This document shows, piece after piece, positions 21,937-33,660 of a DNA stretch of 64,000 nt; the stretch's first letter is position 1, and every line of letters starts with the position of its first letter. The position numbers and the translations under genes were made by a program. The notes beneath the pieces are model-generated. The model was not told the origin of the DNA. It made no database searches and saw only the letters and a list, made by a program, of their open reading frames with translations. This DNA is from Ampullaceana balthica. Lineage: Eukaryota; Mollusca; Gastropoda; Lymnaeidae. The DNA is taken from NCBI GenBank assembly GCA_944989445.1, contig CALYLW010000019.1:248001-312000 (forward strand), read 5' to 3'.

Positions 21937-23240
21937 GATAAAATCATTAGAATATCAAAATGAATGAGCTTATATAATGTCCACATATAATATCCACTTC
22001 TGTTTTGACTTTTGACTAGCAAATCTGAACTCTCTCACTGTCTAAATCTATAAAGAATTTCCCAAACAACTCACCACCTTATATTGCGATCTCTTATCTG
22101 CTCGGGTTATAGCCCCTAACCCCATTTCTCCCTCCCCCACTAGCTTGATTATCTGTTATATTAGGTTTACCATTGATTACTTGTTGATCGAACAACTAAC
22201 AACTATACATAACTCCCTCATGCCTCCCAGTACGTGACTATTACATTAGATTAACTCATTAGACCATGCAGGTGTCCTACGCAATCTCCCTCATACCTCA
22301 GCAAACAATGACTCGATAAACAACTTAAATGGACAATATGTGCCCGTCTTGAAGCAATCTACTCATTAGCTAGTCTCGTACCCGCCAAACAAATGACTCT
22401 TTGCGTTTTCCTGTCGCAGGTCCTCAATTACAAAACGCCACCTCTCAGCTAGACACCTTCAGTCTCGTGAGCTCTAACATTCCGTAAGGTAATTGACTCT
22501 ATGCCTAACTAATTCAGCGGCACACCTATGCGTGAATCTCAAACTAATTAAGCGAGCGCCTCACCTCAACCCAGATCTCCACAGATCACTTTGGTTTAGG
22601 CTATAAAAAAAATAACGTATCGAGTGACTCCAACCCAAGCTACGACATTCATTGTTTAAACGTGTGACCTCATTTTTGTGTGCCTTAGTTTTGGCATGTG
22701 CTGTATTTCTTGAGACAACTACACAAAAAGTAATCCCATTTGAAAGTTCTTTTAATATATTTTAAAAGTCAACTTACAATTTTTATAAATTTACAATCCT
22801 TGGCAACTTTAAAATTTTTAAACATTTTCTGCTGTAAATTTAGTAAAGGCTACCGATAAAAGTCGGTAATAATATTTTTTGAATTATTATAATGCACACA
22901 TAAAAATCGCAAATTTTGTGTAAGTCCTAGCCACAGGTGCTTCTCTAAAACGTAAAGAATGAATTATTGTTCCAAGACATCAGTGTCACGTTCTAATATT
23001 ACTTGATCATCTTTGTTTTTCAGTTCATTTGTCTGTTATTCTTTTAAATAACTCTGGGCAATTAGCCACCTCAAAAAATGTGTGTGTCGGGGCATGCACC
23101 CACTAAGCCAGCCAATTGCTACGCCCCTGACCAAGCTTATGATTCTTGAATTGCCAATAATCATACACAAATGCATGTAGAACAAATAAAAAATATATTG
23201 TAAGTCATAAAGTTTAATAAAACAATTATTTATAATTTCC
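21937..23240. other. Non-coding right arm of Ginger1
   Basis: No gene seen. 21960-22640 is C/T-rich with repeated ctaactac-type motifs and would contain the transposase promoter (minus strand). 22640-23240 is AT-rich. Confidence 0.55.
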
Positions 23241-23267
23241 AATAATTAAGGGGAGGATTCATTTTAA

Positions 23268-23316
23268 CCCCGGAGAGTTTATTTTAAAACAAAGTTTTAA
23301 AATAAACTCTCCGGGG
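23268..23316. repeat. Perfect 23-bp hairpin in the right Ginger1 end
   Basis: The arm 23268-23290 is exactly complementary to 23294-23316 with AAA as loop. The outer bases are CCCCGGAGAG / CTCTCCGGGG. It lies 36 bp inside the TGT...ACA border and is longer and more perfect than the left-end hairpin. Confidence 0.95.
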
Positions 23317-23356
23317 GAGACTTTATTTTGGGGGAGACTTTATTTCGTGACACCGG

Positions 23357-25230
23357 CACTACGTACACCGCGGCGGTGAACCTAGCCAAAGCATTGTGTC
23401 AGGGCTAGGTACACTGCGGTTAAAAATAGATATATAAAATTTAATCGAAAATGATACCTTACCCATAATTAAGCATAGATGTGAATAAATTACGCATTAG
23501 CTAAAAGTTGTAGACTAGTCTATTTAAAATATCTAATAAAATATATATTGCTACATTTTATTTATATCTATTTTATTATAGTTTTTGGTGGTGGGGGGTA
23601 ATCAAATGTTGACGTAATTTTTTTATGGGTGTCTATGACTATGGAAGTTTGACAAGTTGTTGACAAGGGGGAGGTAAAAATCGCCAATAATTTGTTGAGA
23701 TAATTAATGGACAGCCTTAGCCCTTTCAACACTGCCACCACTCTGGTATTGCTTGCAAATACTAAAATTTCAAAACTATTTAGATTTAAAAGGGGATTAT
23801 AAAATTTCCATTCAACGCAAAATTTATTGTTCCACAAAATGATACTCTCCTTCTACAATCTTCGACTCTTCATTATCCCACCTCCCCCTATCTTTCTTCA
23901 TTCAATGGCAACGAGGAATTCTCTTTCAGGCTGTGGAAACTGATATAATTATCAAGTATAATTTTAACAAATACATTTTAAAGTTAAAATTAAATACTAG
24001 TCTACCTGTACAAATTATAACCTGTTCGTGTAGGCTATCTTATTTGTCAGTCCCGTGAAAAAAATGTCTTAAAATAACGTCACGCGATTTTTGACGATTT
24101 TTTCACCCCCTCGTCACACGTCGTCATACAAACTTTGCCCCCCCCCTTTTTTTCTTCAATATGACGTCACAGAGCTGTTGCGCAAAAAAAAACAAAACAA
24201 CAACAACAAACAAACAAACACACAAAAAAGTATTTTCTTTTTGTAAATGAAACAAATTAAAATCACTTTCTTCGCCCCTTACGTATGTATAAGTATAAGG
24301 TTAACATTTGAATATTATGTAATTATTAATATCTTTAAATGAATACACATTTTAAAAATAAAAATTGAAATTAATTTGTCTTTTCTCTTGGTGTGTGTTT
24401 GTGGGGGGGGGGTTATTTACCTATACTATATTATTATAATGGGGGAGGGGTTGGGTGGAAAACAACGTGTTCTCTACTTTTTTTATTTTTTAAAATTAGC
24501 TAGTCAATGAGACAAACAGATACTCTAATACTATTAGAATCCTTTTGTTAAACATAGGGGTCATACTCATAGCGATGGTGATAGAAACACCTTAGCAGTA
24601 TGAAAGGTGATAGAAACACCGTAGCAGTATGAAAGATCAAACTCATAACGATTTTCGTTCCCGTCTCGCTCAAAGTTGGGTATGGAATGGGTCGCCTAAA
24701 CTAAACTATCTACGAAATCCAACATACAATCATTTTTTAAAATTTAAAACTCTAACAAAAATGAAATACTTAACATCAATCCATTAAATATTAAAGCATG
24801 CATAGGCGTAAGACTGTGTAGAAATAGAAGTAGAGTCTGTAACTGTAACACAAAAGATAAGACAAGCCTTTTTTTTGGGGGGTGAATGCTTCATTGATAC
24901 TTGGATTTTCACGTAGTATAAAACAATTTTTGCGAGCACCCTCATTGTGGTTTTAAAATAAAAATAATAATAATTTTTAAAAAAAAATTCCATCACCGAG
25001 ATTCGAAACCAGCACCACCAACGTAACTGCTAATTCACTGCGCTTTACCATTCGTCTGGAACTGCTCATGAAATATGTTGGTTATTAAAAGTTATAACTA
25101 ATTATCCCGGAATGGTGACCAAAATAGTTTTTTAAAACATTCAGTAATCATTAAAAATTGCATAAATACATTGATTATTTAAGGTCTACTGTTGTTACTC
25201 TTAACAGTTGACACTTTTCTGGGTGGAAAC
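23357..25230. other. No gene recognised
   Basis: AT-rich with simple tracts (aacaac/aaacaaac near 24195-24235, G runs near 24400). A short direct repeat ggtgatagaaacacc at about 24579 and 24606. No coding domain on either strand. One tRNA-like sequence is listed separately. Confidence 0.6.
24988..25061 (-). tRNA. tRNA-like sequence, possibly tRNA-Ala(AGC) pseudogene or SINE head
   Basis: A 74-nt minus-strand segment starts TTCCAGA and ends TGATGGAA (five of seven acceptor pairs). It has an A-box-like AATGGTAAAGC, a possible anticodon loop TTAGCAG, and a B-box-like GGTTTCGAATC with one extra T, followed by a T run that would terminate Pol III. The mismatches argue against a functional tRNA. 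Confidence 0.35.
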
Positions 25231-25234
25231 TCAT

Positions 25235-26060
25235 ACTCCTGTCAATCCCATGGGCGTTACATTGTATTCGTAGTGGCCATTCAGCGTTGAAAAGGCTGTT
25301 TTAGCCTTATCCTTTTCCTCTACTTCTATCTGGTAGTATGCTGATTGTAGATCCAAGGAACAAACATATTTGGCGCCATTAATATTAATTCATTACATCT
25401 AGGTAGTGGGAAACTATCCTTTTGAGTGACTTTATTTAGTTCCCTATAATCACATACCACTCGAATCTCATTGTTTTTCTTCCTAAGAAAGTGCATTGGT
25501 GCAGACCATGGGGATTTTGACTCTCTAATAATACCCGCCTCCAATTGAGAAGTTATGACGTCATCAACTTCATTTTCAAAAGCTTGTGGAGGTCTTCGTG
25601 GAGGAATTTTTATAGGCCTTGCATCTCGTGTTGGAATTTCATGTTTGATTATTGAAGTCCTTCCCACGTCCAATGAAGAGGTTGAGAATATGTCCTTGTT
25701 CCTTTCTAATGAACACCACAATCGTTCCTGCTCCTTCTCGTTTAGCATACAATTTTCCAATGTTGCGTCACGCAGTTTTCTTACACATGTAAACGTTTCA
25801 TCCCGCTGGGTAATTGAATTTATAAATTTTGTCACCATGGCCATTTTACGTCTATGAAGGTTTAGTCCACATTTAATTGAAAATGAAATATCGTAGTGCC
25901 CTAGGAAATGGAATCCTAGGTAACCATCTTCAACTATATCAGCTATGTGAACCGTCCATGGATACCTCTTGTCGTCAATAATTAAGTCTATGTCACAGAT
26001 TCCATGAGGTTTAACCGAAGAGCCACTGGCCGTCTGGAGATGCAGAGGAACCTGGTGGTC
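25235..26060 (-). pseudogene. Ty3/gypsy protease-RT fragment
   Basis: From 26060 the minus strand gives the end of a retropepsin-like region (ICDIDLIIDDK, DGYLGFHFLG), then the main frame 25844-25326 with RT fingers: IKHEIPTRDARPIKIPPRRP, LEAGIIRESKSPWSAP, RVVCDYRELNKVT, FPLPR. After a frame shift the palm continues ([14 protein letters not shown], with the catalytic Asp) to about 25235. The YxDD box, RNase H and integrase are absent. It is joined at about 26050 to a LINE ORF1 fragment. Confidence 0.8.
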
Positions 26061-26837
26061 ATTTAATGTTAATTGTTGCTGCAGTTTGCTGAAAACTCTC
26101 TTTGATAATATCCAGTGGCTTAGGTTTCATGGGTTTTTCCATCGGGGGAGGAGGTGGAGGTGGTGTCCTTTTCCCCGATGTTGCCATGGCGTAGCTCTTG
26201 GCAGGAGCAGATGCAGCAGTTGTGCGAGTGGAGGGAGCTTTTTTCTGCTCACACTGGTTTGACCAGTGCTCCAGGCTTTGACAATGGAAACATTGCACCC
26301 TCCTGCCTGGAACCTGCACTCATATTTTATGATTCTTAAAGATCCCCACGTTCACCAAGATATAGTGGGGGGGGATCTCTCTCGCAGGGGTGTTGTATAA
26401 TGCCCATTTGGAGGCATTGTAAGGATGCCTTGACATCCTTATACGTGAGTTGGGTGCTGGGCGATCTCCAACACCCCTTCCTCACCAAGCATGGTGGGAA
26501 GCCAGTGTAACAAAACTTTGGTGTCTACCTTGTCCTCGTGGATAAGGACAGCCACAAAGCCTTTGGTTTCTAAATTCCCAATGTTCACATAGTGTAATCT
26601 AGCGTGGTGCTCCGCCTTCGCCTCCTCCTTGAGGGTGAGATACCAACGGTTTGGCACCTCCAGGTTGTAAAGGGCTTCCACGTGTTCCCAATTCATACCA
26701 AAATCGGAGTTCAGCTCTTTCATTATTACCTCTATAGGTGCATTGAAAACATTAGGGCCAGAACATTGAATAAGAATCGTTCCCGATTTGTTTAAAGTCC
26801 AAGGCTGGACTTTAAGGTTCAGGGTGGTGGTGGCCAT
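26061..26837 (-). pseudogene. LINE ORF1 fragment, second subfamily
   Basis: ATG at 26837; MATTTLNLKVQPWTLNKSGT, then VEALYNLEVPNRWYL, LLHWLPTMLGEEGVLEIA and, after frame shifts, the CCHC knuckle CFHCQSLEHWSNQC and a Pro-rich tract. It aligns block by block with copy B ORF1 (49.7-48.7 kb) but is clearly diverged. No ORF2 and no upstream 505-codon ORF accompany it. Confidence 0.75.
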
Positions 26838-26849
26838 TGTTTTTTTATG

Positions 26850-27165
26850 CTAAGTTATAGGTTTAATTTAAAAATTAGTTAAAAGTTTAATATAATAACG
26901 ATTTTAAACGGGTATCGAATACACGACTGATGTATTACTATTTAATCTAAGAATGGATGATTATGATTTGTTTCGATTTATCGCGATTTAAATCTGAATT
27001 ATCTTAACTCACCTGTCTGCTATGCAACGTCTACCTTCGTGATCAGGGTGCCTCCTGTACCAGGTCTCAAACAATAGGAAACGGTATCGAGGTAATTTCC
27101 GTCGTGAACCGAAATATGCGAGTGTAAACAAATTTTTGGATTGTTCTGGAGCGTCTGTATAGATA
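26850..27165. other. No gene recognised
   Basis: Short spacer between LINE ORF1 and MULE copy 1. It contains a tandem agataagatt pair at about 27160-27180. Confidence 0.5.
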
Positions 27166-27169
27166 AGAT

Positions 27170-29033
27170 TAGATAAGATTTTGTTCAGCTTTTAGTACAG
27201 CTTTCTTCTGATGTCCCTCCCTTTACAGAGCAGCCGACAGTTTCTAAAAGTTTTCTAAGGCCTAAACTACCAGTATTAAATTCAGCTATGCCTAGTGCAA
27301 ACTCTATTTCGGTTCTTTTTCTTCCCTCAAAAATAGGCCCATATTTTGGAGTGTAGGCTCTCATTTGCATTTTGTGTCATTCCCATTAGACATCTTTCCA
27401 ATCTTTGGTCAACCTTTCGTAAATTGGCTTAATTTTGCCGGCAACCATCTGTGAAATAAAACAACCGCTGTTACCCTTATGTGAAGCTGCTGACTTGTGA
27501 ACAGCAGCTCTTCGCCAAAAGCATCATGATGATTTACGGCTTGTCGGTTGAAGACACATGATAATATGTAGTCATTATTTTCTGTCTCAATTCAGAGGGT
27601 CTACTGACCTTGCTGGTTACAGCCTTCTCTTCAAAAAACTTATTAGCTTGTAGCGTGGGTCAAGTACAAAACAGGCTTCGCTGTATTTGACGTAGCATAA
27701 CGGGCCGGATAGTAACTGATTTACCAGTAAGTGGTAAATCGTCGTTTAAGAAGCATTATATAATCATAATTTTCTGTCTCAGTTCAGATGGACTACTGAC
27801 CTTGCTGGCACTACTGATAATATTGCTGAAGCAAATAGATGTTTGTCTGTTAATTAAAACAAAGAAACCTAAATTGCAATTGGGATATAAGAAACCTATT
27901 ATACCCTAAAAGTTCAAGTCGTATTTTTGGGAATCAAATATTTATGTCAAAATTTAAAAATAAATAATTTAAAGTCTAAATGTCCTGATATTTACAAATC
28001 TCAAATTAAATTACTTATGACAACAAATGCTGATTATAAAGCTAATAAAATAATTAAATGCATTTACCTGAGTTAAACTTCCAGCTTTTTCAACCACCCA
28101 AAGTTGTTCCAATCTTAGACTCAGTTGTCACAAGTTACCACAGCGCAGGTCCTAGTCTCATGGCCTCATAATTTGTGCATTCTTCTTTTTTATTGGAACA
28201 TCATATGGCGCCAAAGTCAACAATTCATTGAATGTTTTACAGTCTTCATCACTGACGAAGTTAGTTTATCGAAGACCTTGCTTCTCAGATCGCCTAATCA
28301 CCTTAGCAGCTTCCACTTCCATTAGGCCAGCAGAACCAGAATGGTTGATTACACAGTTGTCCTTACGTGTGGCATACCAGTTCTGATAGACAGCTTCACC
28401 ACTCTTCAGCAAAGCCTTGCCACTGATTGAACAAGAATGGCGCAAAAAAAAATTTCAATTCAATGGCTATAAAAAAAATTTATTAATGAAAAAAAAATAC
28501 AAAAAAACCTTGACAATAAAAATTATTTTTCCTACCTGACAATGACATGACATGAAAATCTATGGCTAATCCTGTTAGTAGCCTCAATAACAATGCCAAT
28601 GCCATGTTTGGACATATGCCCTCTTTTATGCAACAGTCCGTCAAAGATGACAGTGATGAGAATTCCATTCTTTCCTCCATGCACCTGTTTTACTTTCTGG
28701 ATAGCATCAGTTCTAACAAAATCATTATAAATTTGGATTCTTTCATATATCTCCTTTACCTAAGCTTTGTATATATTTTTGGTCATGACATTCATGCCCA
28801 TCACCTCACATAGGGACTCCATGGCAGAATAGCCTAATCCCAGGTTGATGAATGCTTTTACAAGCGTCTATTAATGTCACAATGTTCCCTTTTATAAAAA
28901 ATTTTTGACGTGGCATTTGTTGCTTGAAGCCAGATTGCATTGGCACAAAACACTTTTAACATAATGACAGAACCTGTCCTCTTCTGTCACAAGTGTCAAG
29001 TTTTTATGACAAAATTCACAGCCCAACTTGTTG
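27170..29033 (-). pseudogene. Mutator-like transposase, copy 1 (uninterrupted reference copy)
   Basis: Minus-strand blocks: zinc-ribbon CEFCHKNLTL near 29020, VMLKVFC-type strand, NLGLGYSAMESLCEVMGMNV (about 28830), VIFDGLLHKRGHMSKHG with the first catalytic Asp (about 28640), a probable intron, QNWYATRK-like then NHSGSAGLMEVEAAKV (about 28330), DEDCKTFNELL, and the C-terminal CPKYGPIFEGRKR / ALGIAEFNTGSLG at 27370-27185. The block order is that of the Mutator-like transposase domain family of arthropods and molluscs. Stops (including a stop in place of the Tyr that copy 2 keeps in GLRYTNF) and frame shifts inactivate it. Confidence 0.75.
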
Positions 29034-29640
29034 TACATCAAAAAACCTCAGAATTCACATGGTAGAAACATTTACCAACACTTTTCAGCCATGTTATCTC
29101 TCTCTCTCTCTCTTTTTCTCGAACCTTCTACCACGCACTTCTCACGTGATCTTCTCTTGCTGCTCTCGTGATTTTTCACTTGACAAAAATCATGATCTGG
29201 CAACTTCACTTTATATGCAAGGTGCATCAATATTGGTGCTTGTTCAGTGGCCCAATGGAATCTTTGCTTTGGAAGAAACATTCCCCAGGACTGAACATTG
29301 CACAAATCTCATTCAATTACGCCATGGAAGCAAAAATGCAAAGGCAACGCCTTGATGGCGATCGTGGCTGTGTTTTGAGCTCGTATCGGTTTAACTGGAC
29401 CGGTTTAACTGGACCGTCTTAATATGCCGTTTGCCTTCAAGAGACGATGATTTCCTGGGCAAGAGGCACAGATATGTTGCTGATCCTGACAAGCTAAAAC
29501 CCTGTATCACTAATTTGTTCTGTAAATCATCTGATTTGCATGAATGCAACTCTCCAGACCCACGACGATCACTGGGTGCAGTGCCAAGGGAAGCAATGCT
29601 TATGATCGCATCCAGCAGATCTGGTTGATCTTCAGTATTG
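29034..29640. other. No gene recognised
   Basis: Contains a (CT)n run at about 29098-29115 and a short direct repeat ggtttaactggaccg at about 29387 and 29402. The plus-strand frames here show no domain. Confidence 0.5.
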
Positions 29641-30430
29641 CAGGTTTGCCAATTTCTTGAGAATTTGCAGAGCTTCGTTACGATATCTCTGCGTTAGGGA
29701 AAGCAATTCTCACTGCATTCATGCAGGCCTTTTCAAAATCCACTAAGATTTTTTGAGGTGCCGAATTCAGCATATGCATTTTCATGATTTCAAACATTCT
29801 TAAATAAGTTCCTAGGTTTTTTCTTTGTAATAAGATATACAGACATGGTGGGTATGAGTTTCCCACTTGGCATGCCAACTATAGAGCTGGTAGAACATGG
29901 TCGGTACTTTGTCAAAAGTTCTATCTCCATAGATCGTGTCTTTATTTAATTCATTTAATAGCCGAGAATCACCTCAAACTAAAATACTTTCAGGATCATT
30001 TAAGACTGAATCATGTAGTACTAAATCACTGCATTTATCTGGAATTATAAATTGATTGTCTCTGGGTTAGGAACATGACCATCTTTTCTGTGACATAGTA
30101 GATTTCTTGTAAGCGAAGATTGTTTTGGTATGTGTGCCAAAACATTGATGAACACAGGCATGTACACTCCCCATGACATTTTGAGGAATAGTGCTTACTG
30201 GAGATTTTATGGCTTGCTTCATCAAGTTTCTGGCAATGTTGGCTTCCACTTTTAGAGGGAAGGCATCATGACAATGTTAAGTTGGTGGTCTCACTATGGT
30301 GTTGTCTGTCTTTATGTTAGAATGACACTTCGTTGCTCGATTCTTTCTGCATCGCCAAGTCAGAACTCCATTGTTATTGCGGAAATAAAGTTATTCAAAA
30401 TCCAGGTAGGTTAAAACCTACATAAACAAG
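29640..30430 (-). pseudogene. FLYWCH-MULE transposase fragment, copy 1
   Basis: Minus strand: FLYWCH-like TWRCRKNRATKCHSNIKT near 30370, then VEANIARNLMKQAI (30249-30067), YGDRTFDKVPTMFYQLYSWH (about 29930-29870), GNSYPPCLYILLQRKN (29850) and FEKACMNAVRIAFPNAE (about 29700). A FLYWCH finger followed by a DGTF-type MULE core is a common animal transposase architecture. The catalytic region is frameshifted and the C-terminus is missing. Sibling pieces lie at 38890-39040 and 55380-56170. Confidence 0.7.
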
Positions 30431-30925
30431 TTGTATCGCCTTGTTGTGTTGGTCTGGAGTGCGTACCACAGTGATGTCTTCGGATATTTCCTCAATGCGC
30501 TTAGTCAAGCTGCTAGCAGACATATGCTCATGTGGTAACAGCCTCCTAGATGTTTACAGCAAATGTCTTTAGTAGAGGGCAAGATCTATTCTTCACCAAC
30601 AGTAAAAGGTTTTTTAGCATTAGCAATATGGTTAGCCACCAAATATGATGCTCTCAGTGCGTTCTCATTTATCGATGTGGGGGCCATGAGAAATTTCTTA
30701 TGTTCTTTGCGTTCTCGTTTTTTTCCTTACAAAATACACCAGAGGTTTATCATTTAACCCAGGGGGCTTGGCATTCAAGTGGCAAGCAGTTTTGAATGTT
30801 TCCTTGCCTCATTAGAGAGCCTTTGATATATTTTACTGAGTTTAACAGGCATCATAGACATGCCAACTTCAGCCTTTTATCTCTGCCTTTTTGCAATCAC
30901 ACATGCATAAAACTGTTCATTGCTT
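30430..30925 (-). pseudogene. ZBED5/SCAN-type hAT transposase fragment
   Basis: Minus strand gives KEHKKFLMAPTSINENALRA, SYLVANHIANAKKPFTVGEE and LPSTKDICC, matching the N-terminal half of ZBED5/SCAND3-like hAT proteins (SLRAS..VA..IAK..KP.TI.EE.ILP..KDI). Frame shifts and stops throughout. It abuts a pogo N-terminus at about 30920. Confidence 0.6.
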
Positions 30926-31350
30926 TTTCCCAACATTATAGGTCCTGATATGGGAGCATTCTGAGATCTTGCCAGTTGGAACCAATCAAGTAAAGCAGTC
31001 TCTAAATCTCTGTTTGGCTATTCTCACGCGTTTTCTCTCTGGCTGAAACTTACCGCACTCAAAAATTGCTGTAATATGATCAGTTTTCTTAATTATCGAT
31101 GATAATGTAGATTTAGCAATACCAAAATCTTTACTTATTTCTGTTTGCGACTTGTGTTTTTGATCAACAGCCTTAAGAAGCCCCATCTTCATTTTCAGCG
31201 GAATAGCTGTCTGGTTTCCTCGTGAGCTCTTTTGCCATTGTGAACGTAAATTTTTATTTTAAAATAGAAAAAAAGATAGCGAAACAACTTCACTAATTTT
31301 TATACAGACTGCATCAGTATGGGATTGCTGACCGCATAGTCGTCACGTAA
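30920..31350 (-). pseudogene. pogo/Tigger-type transposase N-terminus, copy 1
   Basis: 31192-30986 reads KAVDQKHKSQTEISKDFGIA then STLSSIIKK, the CENP-B/Psq helix-turn-helix that starts pogo-type transposases; a shifted frame adds ARSQNAPISGPIML of the second HTH (Tc5 type). About 120 bp of 5' flank (31240-31350) matches the flank of copy 2 at 34300-34440. The DDE domain is absent. Confidence 0.7.
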
Positions 31351-31699
31351 AAGTTTATTGGTCTTTCTTTATGTGCGCCATTTATATATTGCTCATTGCC
31401 TTTCACTTAAAATAGCAACAAGCTGCAAAAACAAATACCATAATTACATAATGAGATTATTATTTAAACCGAATATTAGCACCTCAATGATATTACGATT
31501 AATGTACCATCACATTCCAAAAGCTGTCAATTTTCTTTGAACCAAATAATGAAATTGCCTACAATTGCACCATGATGCAAAAACCCAAGTGAAATACATT
31601 AATACTCCAAGAACCATTGAACAGACATTTACAAAAAAATACAATACAGCAATAATATCAATAATGACTTATTGATTCAACATGGTGGGAGATAACTAA
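31351..31699. other. No gene recognised
   Basis: AT-rich spacer between the pogo flank and the P-element C-terminus. It may be P-element 3' UTR. Confidence 0.4.
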
Positions 31700-32249
31700 T
31701 CATTTGCCACTAAAAAGTACTAGTTTTGTATGAATCTGTCTGCTCACAGCAACTTTTTGAACATGATTTCTGATAGTATATTGTTTTCCAGCATAGTGAT
31801 ACCGTACTTGGAGATATTTCTCTGCGATTGCTTTGATAAGTAAAACTGCATGATTTCCAGTAGGTTCGCATTCAAGCATGTGTTCTGATAAATCAGTGAA
31901 AATTGGCTTGTGCCAATCAGATGACAACACAGCCTGAATCAATTGAAGGCAGGATACTCTAGACAAAGTCAAAGATATAATGGTAACATTCCGTCTAAAA
32001 AAACTTCTCACTGGTCACACAAATATCGATAACATCCTTTGACGGAAAGATAAGCCCGCCTTTGCTTTTCAGTTTAATCAATGAACACATTTTATTACTG
32101 CTGTTAATGTCGGAAAGAACAGCAACACATTTCTCACAATGAAGAGAGTTCTTCAATTTAAATAATGTACAACAAAACCAGCTACGTATGCTACAATCTG
32201 TTTTGAGTATGCTGTCAAATATGCTGGATTAGGGGTGTATTTATAAAAA

Positions 32250-32620
32250 ATGATTAACAAGACCATTAAAATCAGGCTAAATAATACGACTCCTGGAAGC
32301 CGAAGCATTTAAAACGACTACAGGTGGCAGATCACTCATTTTGGGTACTCACAATCTGATTCAACCACATGTTTTAGTACTATGCCATTTCTTTTCTTGA
32401 AGCGTTGCAACCATACTGAATTTGAAGAAAATGTAATATCCATGCCCATTTGTTTAGCAAATTCATTGCTTTTTTCCAACATTATAGGTCCTGATATGGG
32501 AGAATTCTGAGTTCTTGCTTGTTGGAACCAATAACAGCATTAAAATCAGGCTCAATAATACGACTCCTGGAAGCAGAAGCATTTAAAACGACAACAGGTG
32601 GCGGATGACTGTTCAATTGT
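32250..32620. repeat. ~75-bp P-element duplication flanking a pogo insert
   Basis: The string cattaaaatcaggct...tacgactcctggaagc...acaggtggc occurs at about 32264-32340 and about 32540-32615. Both encode PPVVVLNASASRSRI on the minus strand. The pogo piece lies exactly between them. Confidence 0.85.
32325..32535 (-). pseudogene. pogo/Tigger HTH fragment inserted in the P element
   Basis: Minus strand: ARTQNSPISGPIMLEKSNEF, AKQMGMDITFSSNSVWLQRF, KKRNGIVLKHV, the second helix-turn-helix of pogo/CENP-B transposases. It continues past the point where the other two pogo pieces break off. Confidence 0.65.
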
Positions 32621-33440
32621 TTTATATATCCACTCGATGCCGTTAAAATAGGCACACACTCCAGCGGTAAGCAATTACCTCTCAGCACTTCTTGTAGGTC
32701 ATTAAGTATGAGCAGCTTGCGATACGCTGCCATAAATTGACGGGCAGATGTATTATTGTTGCAGCCACCCAAGCACCGAATTTTACCCAAAAATAATTCC
32801 AGGTGATCCTGGCTTACTTTAAAGGCACACAAGAAATTCATTCCAAAGCGCTTCGAAGCAATCAGTAAATCAAACAACAGCAACAAACTATCGATGCACA
32901 TATAAAAGCCAATAAAGCCGGCTTTGCGACAAGACTCAAACATGAACCTGCCCTTTGGCGATTCACGTAAACCAGCTATGTATGTCTTCGCCTTGCTCAA
33001 AAATGACAGCATCGTATCAATATTTGAGATGCTCAAAGGACTATGAAAACCTTTACCTTTCGGGTTTTGTGAGGTCAATACATGTATGTCGAACAAGGAA
33101 TTGAAAATACAGATAAACTTGATAGTTGGCTCACAACCTTAAAATCCTGGCACTTTTTCGTTTAAACAAAACTCAAGTGAAGACGCAACGGACTCACTGA
33201 GCAGCTGTGCTGCTAATGCTAATCTCACATTCATTTTGCTTTTCTGCCACATGATGTGCAATGACCGCAATTTATTACCAAATTGCAACCCTTCATTTAC
33301 CTGAATTTTATGCAATTTCTCAATGCAATCCCATTTGATAAAATTACCATCACCATTAGGGTGTTTCATTGAGATATGGCAAAAAATGAAATGTGTGCTA
33401 TAGAGCAAGACACCCTCCCAAGTTTTTACATCTGCTAAAA

Positions 33441-33660
33441 GTAATGTTTTGGTAAAGTTTTTTAAATATCAACACTTCAACACTCTTTTGCAAATTAACC
33501 ACTAAGCTTAAACATATGGTTATTGGCATTTGTCACAATTAAAAGGTCAAATTGTGCTATTCCATCAAAAAGCTTGAAAATTTAACCAACTCAAATTCAA
33601 GTCACAAAAGTATGCATTATCAGTCAATGTTATTGTCATTCTGACATTAAGGCAAGGCCT
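33441..33660. other. No gene recognised
   Basis: Spacer upstream of the P-element fragment; no supported coding sequence. Confidence 0.4.

Larger units (their letters stand above)
16497..23352 (-). mobile_element. Complete Ginger1 DNA transposon, 6856 bp
   Basis: Ends are TGT...ACA: left TGTTGCAAAATAAATCCTCC at 16497 and, on the other strand from 23352, TGTCACGAAATAAAGTCTCC. Both are flanked by CCGG (16493-16496 and 23353-23356), the target duplication reported for Ginger1. Terminal repeats contain gggggaga/AAATAAA motifs and internal hairpins. The element carries one intact 646-codon integrase-Ulp1 gene on the minus strand. Other insertions (hAT MITE, Helitron end) lie in its non-coding left part. 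This is the best-preserved DNA transposon in the window and may have been recently active. Confidence 0.9.
31700..33440 (-). pseudogene. P-element (THAP9-like) transposase, C-terminal two-thirds, interrupted
   Basis: 33408-33139 gives HPNGDGNFIKWDCIEKLH and GNKLRSLHIMWQKSKMNVRL; 33096-32540 gives FSQDHLELFLGKIRCLGGCN with NNTSARQFMAAYRKLL, the hallmark P-element/THAP9 block; 32312-31700 gives the Cys/Gly-rich end (HCEKCVAVL, SKGGLIFPSKDVIDICVTSE). A pogo fragment (32325-32530) splits it and about 75 bp of P-element sequence is duplicated on both sides. The N-terminal THAP finger and the first catalytic Asp region are missing. Confidence 0.8.

Noticed and set aside
28993..29355. 120-codon plus-strand ORF
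   Set aside because: Opposite to the MULE N-terminal region at its start, low-complexity Ser/Phe/Leu, no recognisable motif.
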